DNA from: Agapetus fuscipes
Taxonomy: Eukaryota; Arthropoda; Insecta; Trichoptera; Glossosomatidae
DNA length: 64,000 nt
Assembly: GCA_951799405.1 (NCBI GenBank)
Contig: OX637339.1
Span: 3,596,001 to 3,660,000 of the forward strand
Direction: 5' to 3'
The notes under the pieces were generated by a model that saw only the letters and a program-made list of their open reading frames with translations, was not told the DNA's origin and ran no database searches. Numbering within the stretch: position 1 is the first letter of the stretch; each line of letters starts with the position of its first letter. Of the stretch, positions 57,703 through 64,000 are shown piece by piece. The translations under genes and the position numbers were made by a program.

Positions 57703-57925
57703 GTTCCTTGACTTATAGATTGGTGTGAGGCTAGCCGCCAACTTTGTAAAATCGGATCACTTTTGCCAATGTTCCCCTTGTTTCAGTGAGAGAGTTACAG
57801 AGTTTATGTTCGTATAAAGCTTGGCTTTTTTTGTAAGTACACATGTACAGCACGTGCAAGCGAGAACTTACCTACTTGTGAACGTGCATTAAATATTAAT
57901 CTCTCTGCAACTTAGATAATAATTG
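57703..57925 (+). repeat. LINE-tail copy, diverged
   Basis: TTCCTTGACTTATAGATTGG through CTGCAACTTAGATAATAATT, with deletions around the AGGGAAGGTCGGC phrase. Confidence 0.7.
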
Positions 57926-58370
57926 ATACCCTCTGACGTCACGCTGCTGATGGTTTTGAAAACACCACGCGTTCATCGTTTTCCCCACACAAAAGTAATT
58001 CTAAGCTCTCTCACGTAGTAGGACAACAGATGAATGAACTAATCGTCTATTTTTACATGGAGCAAGTTTAAAATAAAGTAAAAGAGAGTGCACCAAGCGC
58101 TGAACCCGGACACTCCTGTAGGATAGTCGAGTCAGCAGGCAGCCGCTTAGCCATGAGCTGACAAGTGACAGGGAATTACTGGCAAAACCATATGACGGCT
58201 AAATCCATGAGTTATCTACTTGCAATATCGTTTTGGTGGAGACGAAACTAGCTTACCGCATTGTAACATTAACATACTGTGAGACCTTAATGTGATTGTG
58301 TGTTTTGTTTGTCTGCGTGTGGGTAGGTGTGAGTTGTGTCTGTGTGAGTCTTTGAAGTCTTTGGATGTTA
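57926..58370. other. Unassigned stretch
   Basis: No coding frame of note; nothing recognised. Confidence 0.45.
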
Positions 58371-58637
58371 GGGGCTGTCCATATATTACGTCATTCGCAT
58401 TAAGGGGGGGGGAGTCTGGTCTGCGGATGATGGCAAATGATGTACGAGTACAAAAAGTGACGTCGTTCTTGTAAATACCAATTTCTACAAAATATACAAA
58501 ATATTATGTAAGTAATATAACATTATTAATTATTAAGCTCATCCATCATTACAGCAAGAGGGGGGGGGGGTCATTAGATAATGACTATAGGATGATTGTA
58601 AGGGGGGGGGGGCGAAAATCGGCCAAAATCGATGATT
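58371..58637. mobile_element. Poly-G-bearing nonautonomous element, one end visible
   Basis: Begins GGGGCTGTCCATATATTACG and contains three G runs of 9-12 bases (near 58404, 58561 and 58600). This is the look of a widespread insect transposon family with a GGGGCTGTCCATAAATTACG-type end. The right end is lost at the LINE-tail copy. Confidence 0.55.
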
Positions 58638-58812
58638 ACATGCCGCATGTGAACCTACAACATAAAAACCCAAATCTCAAATGAACATTTGTACACCTCA
58701 CAACTCTTGCTGACCTTCCCTGAAACAGAATTAACAGGGATGACATTGGCAAAGTGAACCATTTTCTACAACATGGCTGCATATCAGCCGCATACCAACC
58801 TATAAGTCAGAG
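58638..58812 (-). repeat. LINE-tail copy lacking the microsatellite end
   Basis: CATGCCGCATGTGAACCTAC through CAACCTATAAGTCAGAGCAC. It abuts the poly-G element that ends near 58637. Confidence 0.7.
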
Positions 58813-59149
58813 CACATACACAACCTTAATATTTAAAAAAAAACATAAAGCGTGTTAAACTCAAATGATAAGTGTACACAGAGTGTTGAACCTTATGGCA
58901 TGTTTGCATATTTGTTGAGCATTGTTATTATTGGATTTAAAAGCAACACAAGGCCAGCTCGCGAATGCAAATCCTGTTTATCACAACTAAACCAGGTCTA
59001 CCAAGTAACAGAGCCAACCGCAGGGAAGCCTGACAGTTGTGGGAGGGCACTCCTACACGTGTGTACCTTACTCACACTTACAATGTATCTAATAGTGTTA
59101 AACCGCGCATTAAAAGGTCAAAAACATTTGAAATTTGATCAATGTAGAG
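58813..59149. other. Unassigned stretch before a LINE fragment
   Basis: A frame with CKSCLSQLNQVYQVTEPTAG occurs at 58960-59020 but shows no recognisable family. Confidence 0.35.
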
Positions 59150-59362
59150 AGAAATAAAGTGGCGCTGTGCAGGTCACGTCGCAAAGCAGGACGGTCCAGG
59201 ATGTTCGAGTGGGAAGCGGGGAGACCCCAAATGAGGTGGCTGGACGACATCAAGGGAACTGCAGGCAGAGGATGGCTGAATACAGCAGCCGATAGTCAAG
59301 CACAGCCAAGTCCTTCGCCCTCGGCAAAAAAAGCCTCACTCTGCTCTGCTGAGAATTGGTAA
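59150..59362 (+). pseudogene. LINE ORF2 C-terminal fragment (third type)
   Basis: Encodes RAGRSRMFEWEAGRPQMRW-like residues then DDIKGTAGRGWLNTAADSQ, resembling the GRPxxRWxDDI(K)xxAGxxW ending of LINE polymerase proteins. A SINE-A tail on the minus strand abuts at 59363. Confidence 0.6.
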
Positions 59363-59490
59363 CGCAACTATTAAGCTACACATATAGTGTAACTTCATGC
59401 CGCGTTATCCCCAAAAGGCTACGCATGTGGCGAGTGAAACCTATTTATCTTTACAGGTAAGGGGGTCAGCGTTACGTCAACCACTGACAG
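59363..59490 (-). repeat. SINE-A 3' part
   Basis: TTAAGCTACACATATAGTG through GTAAGGGGGTCAGCGTTACG, cut by the TIR element that begins at 59496. Confidence 0.75.
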
Positions 59491-59495
59491 ATGAC

Positions 59496-59742
59496 CTGTA
59501 CCCTTAGTACTAGTTGCAAAACTTGAGTAATGTAAAGTTTACGGCAATTATTAAAGAGTGATTTCTCCCAAAATCTGCCGTTTTTGTTTTTTTACACTTG
59601 ATGGTATTAGGAAAAGTGTTACAGTGATGAAGAAAATCAAGTTTAAACAAACAAAAATTTCAGATTTTGGGGGAAATCACTCTTTAATATTTTCCGTAAA
59701 CTTTACATTACTTAAGTTTTGCAACTCGTACTAAGGGTACAG
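59496..59742. mobile_element. CTGTACCC-TIR palindromic element, copy 3
   Basis: Ends CTGTACCCTTAGTACTAG and CTCGTACTAAGGGTACAG. Inserted beside a SINE-A tail. Confidence 0.85.
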
Positions 59743-59913
59743 TTGGCTGCTCCGCAAAACAGATATATAAAATAAGTTTAGAAGAACCCTAAAGTCTCAC
59801 CTGTTCACACATTTATCTTTGGAATGATCGAGTATCATAAAAAGGCGCGAATTTTATTTTTATTACCTCTTTTAAAAAACAATCTTCTACTAATAAATCA
59901 GTAACTTTCTTAC

Positions 59914-60215
59914 CTGTATGATATACATAACTCCACCGGATCAGTAGTTTCCATTAGACTTTCATCGCATCTCATCGGCTTGCATTTTCTTCATAATTTG
60001 AAGTCGATTTCACGCCAATGCACACCACACATTAAAGTCTATGAACCACTTGTACAGAAAATCAAACTTTCACTTCTTAATCCATCCGATGGTATTACTT
60101 TCAAATCAAAATTCCGATGGAAAACAAGATGATCGTTATGGGAAATTCGGTTCACTTTCATCCAGATTTTTATGGCTTCCTTTCAGTTCGTGATTCCTTT
60201 TGTTGGTGTTTTTTT
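59914..60215 (-). CDS. Candidate 5' UTR plus first coding exon of the large anchored-protein gene
   Basis: The minus strand shows a pyrimidine-rich acceptor (ttttcttttcag|AAAAAAAC at 60215/60216) and a consensus donor (CATACAG|gtaagaaag at 59914/59913), defining a 302-nt exon. Only its last 15 nt (59914-59928) code: ATGTATATCATACAG (Met-Tyr-Ile-Ile-Gln). Reading back in that frame, a TGA lies five codons upstream, so this is the first usable ATG; it has G at -3. It joins in phase 0 to ACC GTG AGC of the 11725-16252 exon. Joined, the gene would encode about 1570 residues. A second, out-of-frame upstream ATG overlaps the start (see findings). The link is inferred from splice-site quality and phase across 43.7 kb, not from transcripts. 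The exon could instead belong to another minus-strand gene, and Met in MEARTAW of the large exon could be an alternative start. Confidence 0.5.
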
Positions 60216-60359
60216 CTGAAAAGAAAATTACGAGTTGTTTTATTGTAACCTTAACTTTTTTAAATTGACTTAAATAAGGTTTTCAAAACGGAAGAAAATT
60301 TATGGCATCGTCATGGTATAAAATGAATTAAAAATTGAATTATTGAGTACTCGACATTA

Positions 60360-60515
60360 TATTCGATAGTTCAGTCGGTAGAGTGGTTGTATTCCATGCC
60401 GAAAGATCGGGTTCGAATACCCACCGAGCGTGTCAGAAATGATTTCCCGTTTCGGTGTTTAATTCAATAAACAAAAATACAACACCGCAAAGGTTTACTC
60501 ATCCTTTACAATAAA
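60360..60515 (+). repeat. SINE-A 5' half
   Basis: TCGATAGTTCAGTCGGTAGAG, B box GGGTTCGAATACC, body to GGTTTACTCATCC. Confidence 0.75.
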
Positions 60516-60862
60516 TTTTGACATCCCTGTTCCAGGAAAGTTCTGCAAAAGTTGCAGCGTTTATGCTCATTTTAGATTCAGATCCTTATTTTGTTTATAC
60601 ACATGCAGCACATGTAAGTGCAAATTAAACATGTTTGCTTGTGTGCGTATATTTAATATGAATCCTGCCAATGCCACCCCGGTTCAGGGAACGGCGGCAG
60701 GAGTTGCAAGGTTTATGTCCATGTGAGGTTTTCTTTATTTGTATGCACACATGCAGAATGTGTAGGCGCGAACCTACATGTGCCTGTCTGTAGGCATGCA
60801 TTTCATATGAGCCTTAAATGTTAACATATCCTTGCAGCTTAGATTATAGATTATATAGAATC
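60516..60862 (+). repeat. Two successive partial LINE-tail copies
   Basis: The first runs from TTGACATCCCTGTTCCAGG to about 60663. The second starts CCTGCCAATGCCACCCCG and ends GCTTAGATTATAGATTATA. Both lack the family start; a SINE-A head precedes them. Confidence 0.65.
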
Positions 60863-61424
60863 CTAAATGTATATATATATTTGCCACATAGATTATAGTG
60901 GTATGTTTTTAGTAGGTTTATTTTACACAATTTATTCATTCACTTTCGGTTCCGACAGACCTTAACATTTGATCAATACAACGGTTGATTTATATCTGTC
61001 TCTCCAAGGATATTGGTCCTAATTTATACTGATTAATAAGATCATTCTCGAAACATTGAGAATCGTTACACACCACCTTGCTGGACTGCACTAGAATATT
61101 CGATTCAACACTAAATTATACTCGAACAAATGCAAATTATTACTTTGTATCTACCTAAGCTTCTCGTTGTTTCTAGGGATTTCATAGACGTAATAATAAC
61201 TAACACAGACAAACCAAACACAACTACTAATATCTTAAATATTTTAAACAATAGATTTTATAGATAGGTAGCAATTGTAGGGATTTCTTCAAATACAATT
61301 GTATAGAGTTTGTTTTTTATGTTCTCAGTGTTTTATATAAACCACATGGCCAGTAGAGTTACCCCAGAGCAAATAGAATCTATTCTTGTTGAAACCACAA
61401 TAAATACAAATCATTTATTGAAAC
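60863..61424. other. Unassigned AT-rich stretch
   Basis: No gene or family recognised. It could hold upstream 5' exons of the large gene, but none is evident. Confidence 0.4.
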
Positions 61425-61566
61425 AATCCTTGACTAATACGTTGGTGTGAGGCTGACCCCCCATGCCGTAAAAACTTGGTTCACTTTTGCCAACCGTTTT
61501 CAGGGAAGATCGGCAAAAGTTGCAGGGCTTATGTTCGAAATGTCATTATGTTGTAAGATCACATGC

Positions 61567-61824
61567 CGTCCCCTTAGTGCTTGTTTGTCATATGTTCATT
61601 AGAGGTAATTTCACATGAGCAATGTTTGTATGTGTACTGAACCAATGTGACTTAAGAAAAGTGGAAATCGATTTTATATATATTTTATTTAAAACGACTC
61701 TCATATTATCGTATTTTACGTTTTTCCTTAGCTCAGATTGTGTAGAATGTGATTCTATATACAATGCCATTGAAGATCATCTTTGGATTAAATGGTAGAT
61801 AAGTCAAACAAACACTGGGGAACA
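61567..61824. mobile_element. CGTCCCC-TIR element inserted in a LINE-tail copy
   Basis: CGTCCCCTTAGTGCTTGTTT at the left; AAACAAACACTGGGGAACA (diverged) at the right. ATGC lies on both sides and may be the target duplication. Confidence 0.7.
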
Positions 61825-61890
61825 ATGCGGCATAATATGTATGCGCGAACTAATACATGTCTGCTTATGTGAATGCATGTATTGTGAATC

Positions 61891-62225
61891 TTATGACTGT
61901 ATAAGTCATAAGTGACTACGCACACTTATGCACGTACTATAGAACCATCTAAAAGTAGTCCATGATTGTATTCGTGCATTGGAATGACGTTCTAGTGATT
62001 GTGCGTGTACATAACGTTCTGGTGGTAGAATGATCTAGTGAATGGGAGAAAGACCCCTCTGGTTCCCTATATAAGAGATCAAAATGGTACGGACAGTAGA
62101 GTCGCAAGAGAGCAATTCGCTGAGCGACACCAATAAACAGTGATTGTCGAGTTGTGAAATAAGTTGTGAAAAATAAATTCTGTAAATATAAATTATGGCA
62201 TCTTAATTCAAAAGAGAATCCAGTA
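61891..62225 (+). mobile_element. Possible solo LTR
   Basis: A block interrupting a LINE-tail copy. It starts around TGTATAAGTCATAAG and ends CGTTACA. It holds a TATA box (CCTATATAAGAG, about 62068), a following GC-balanced initiator region and AATAAA (62132 and 62173). I could not find a matching target duplication, so the borders are uncertain. Confidence 0.45.
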
Positions 62226-62265
62226 GAAAACGTTACAATATCTTTGCAGCTTAGATTATAGATTA

Positions 62266-62682
62266 GTTATTCCAATAAAAAAGCTACGTATTAACTATGA
62301 ATACATCATAATAATTATAATGTATTCATATAGTTAATAATGATTATACTCCGAATAAGGCGATGTTCCTCTCTTATATAGACCAATTTACACTCACATA
62401 TGGCGGTGTACGTATATTAGACTCTGTTAGGCATGATTGACGTCGTTTCCAATTCAAAACTAGATTCGTCATCGATATAATAATTTTATTCATATTAATT
62501 ATTGCTTTGAATCGTTTTACTCAGGGTCATTTTTGAGAAATATACAAATATGCGGCCAATCAAGATCTTAGATTGCTTCGAATCTAGGGTATTTGAGTGT
62601 GGGGTCTAGACAATATAAACTCTTAATTTTAACGTACAAAACACTCCGATCTTAACAGGGAAAACCCTAAATTTTCTAAATT
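62266..62682. other. AT-rich stretch
   Basis: An inverted repeat of ATTAACTATGAATACA and TGTATTCATATAGTTAAT near 62290-62337; otherwise nothing. Confidence 0.5.
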
Positions 62683-62872
62683 GTCTAATCTAATCTAATC
62701 TAATCTAAGCTGCAAAGATATATATCCTTTTAAGATTTATATTAAATGCATTCCCACAAGCAGACATGTATAATTTCGTGCTAACACATGCCGCATGTGG
62801 ACCAACAATATAAAAACTCAATCTCAAATGAACATAAGCCCTGCAACTCTTGCCATCTTTCCCTGAAACTCG
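62683..62872 (-). repeat. LINE-tail copy, 5' truncated
   Basis: Four TCTAA tail units, then AGCTGCAAAGATATATATCC through GCCATCTTTCCCTGAAAC. Confidence 0.75.
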
Positions 62873-62984
62873 AACTGTAAAATCGTTTTTGGAGAGCTAT
62901 CGATCTTTGAAAGATATTATGGAACGGTTATTATAAAGGTAATTTCTTTGTGTCCTTGTATTGATTTTTCTTCGATGAGAAAAT

Positions 62985-63175
62985 GTAAAAGAAAAGCTAG
63001 GAAAAATAATGATCAGATTGATGAAAGAGTGAACGAATACATTACTCCGAGTAAATGTAAAAGACATGATATGTGAATTGTGGTATGCAAGGATATGAAG
63101 AGATGTTGAAGGATCTCTACAGATGCTCTGGCCACTCCTAGACGGATGACTTCAGAGTTTCAGTTACAGTTATAA
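62985..63175 (+). repeat. LINE 3' UTR fragment, second subfamily
   Basis: ATGCAAGGATATGAAGAGAT, then GCTCTGGCCACTCCTAG, ending CAGTTTCAGTTACAGTTAT-like sequence, matches the ends at 19.0 and 49.9 kb. No coding remnant is clear. Confidence 0.6.
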
Positions 63176-63546
63176 AGAAGAGCTCTAGCTGAACCTACTC
63201 CACCTCTTGATCCAACAATCAAAATAGATCAGAATCGTGAGTGGTCGACTTAAAAGACATTGTATATCAAAACTATGTCAAATTGAGGCCTCGATAGTTT
63301 TGAAAAAAAAACACCCAACATATTTTTAAACGAGTCACAAAACAACTTGGATACCTAAGTACTTATTTTAAATCATAATATCTCCATTTAATAATCATAG
63401 TTATCGTTTAAAAACGTTTGCGAAATCAAACTTTACGGCCATGTTGACCGTGACTAAGAAAATAGTAAAATTTAAATTAAACAGATAAGCGAGTAAGCTG
63501 AATATTAAATCTATGGAAAATTTCTAATGTTGGCCACTCACGACAC
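63176..63546. other. Unassigned AT-rich stretch
   Basis: No gene or family recognised. Confidence 0.45.
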
Positions 63547-63756
63547 GGTCTACCGGAGAGGTCTGTCTACCTGCATACGTCTACGGAAGAGGTCTATCTA
63601 CCTGCACAGGTCTACCGGAGAGGTCTGTCTACCTGCACAGATTCACGGGAGAGGTATGTCTACATGCACAGGTCTACCGGAGAGGTCTGTCTACCTGCAC
63701 AGATTTACCGGAGATGTCTGTCTACCTGCACAGATCTACGGGAGAGGTATGTCTAA
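63547..63756 (+). repeat. 31-bp minisatellite, about 7 copies
   Basis: Unit like GGTCTACCGGAGAGGTCTGT followed by CTACCTGCACA, exact 31-bp spacing, with variants CCGG/CGGG/CGGA. Confidence 0.9.
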
Positions 63757-64000
63757 TCCAGGACTACGTAGATAGGTAGTGATAGCAATAAACTGATGAT
63801 GATTGGATGACTGAAGGGTTAAGTGCATCAAATGACTTCCCAGCGAGGATCACAATCAGTCATCATGTCTCCAATCAACCTCATCTGATGCCTGATGCAG
63901 ATGGGCGTCATCAGGCATCATCATGGTGACAGAAAGTGAGAGTTAACAGGACCATCTGTCATGTATTAATCATTGGTGACATTTTTCTTTTTATTGTGCC
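63757..64000. other. Window end
   Basis: A short hairpin of TGATGCCTGATG and CATCAGGCATCA at about 63888-63922. No gene. Confidence 0.5.

Larger units (their letters stand above)
61425..62265 (+). repeat. LINE-tail copy split by two younger insertions
   Basis: Pieces at 61425-61566, 61825-61890 and about 62226-62265 together follow the family order, ending GCAGCTTAGATTATAGATTAG. The gaps hold a CGTCCCC-TIR element (61567-61824) and an LTR-like block (about 61891-62225). Confidence 0.65.

Noticed and set aside
59135..59362. A 75-codon plus-strand frame as a host gene
   Set aside because: The GRPxMRWLDDIKGTAGRGW phrase identifies it as a LINE polymerase end.
63547..63756. CRISPR array
   Set aside because: The 31-bp repeats are contiguous without spacers, and the genome is eukaryotic.

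Overview
This is a eukaryotic, AT-rich, intron-containing and very repeat-rich window, almost certainly from an insect and most likely a lepidopteran. The grounds are an insect-type baboon receptor, abundant short TAGGTA/GTACCTAC-type motifs, and dense tRNA-derived SINEs, short foldback elements and non-LTR retrotransposon tails. The species cannot be named from the sequence. There are no rRNA genes, CRISPR arrays or convincing functional tRNA genes.

Only two protein-coding genes are supported, both on the minus strand. The first is a large unrecognised gene. A 4.5-kb coding exon (11725-16252) is bounded by a good acceptor and donor and joins in phase to a last exon (10871-11040) that ends the protein in a hydrophobic C-terminal anchor. 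A good candidate first coding exon lies 43.7 kb upstream (59914-60215). It contributes five codons, has an in-frame stop just before its ATG, and joins in phase, giving a predicted protein of about 1570 residues that is mostly disordered, basic and Ser-rich. The second gene is an intronless, intact TGF-beta/activin type I receptor kinase (baboon, 39420-40961). It has its own GC-rich promoter-like region with two identical NRF1/Ewg-type palindromes and a CCAAT box. If the distant first exon is correct, baboon is nested on the same strand inside the large intron of the first gene.

The rest is transposon-derived or unassigned AT-rich DNA. Recurrent families are: (i) a LINE whose degraded reverse-transcriptase C-terminus is at 27.6-28.2 kb, and whose 3' UTR, ending in a (GATTATA)n/(TTAGA)n tail, accounts for more than 25 short copies (called 'LINE-tail' below); (ii) a second, related LINE ending in an ACAGTT-type tail; (iii) CR1/L2-like LINE ends; (iv) two tRNA-headed SINEs (SINE-A with a GATAGCTCAGTTGG head, SINE-B with a GTAGTGGTAACGC head); (v) several foldback/TIR elements, including three copies of a CTGTACCC-TIR element, two hAT-type elements with 8-bp target duplications, and two long palindromes. 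One palindrome carries a hammerhead-ribozyme-like core on both arms. Two minisatellites (32 bp x 11 and 31 bp x about 7) and a long (CA)n tract complete the picture.

Reading order: 0-10 kb repeats and AT-rich DNA; 10.9-16.3 kb body of the large gene; 16-39 kb repeat-filled intron; 39.4-41.4 kb baboon and promoter; 41.5-59.9 kb repeat-filled intron; 59.9-60.2 kb candidate first coding exon; 60-64 kb repeats.
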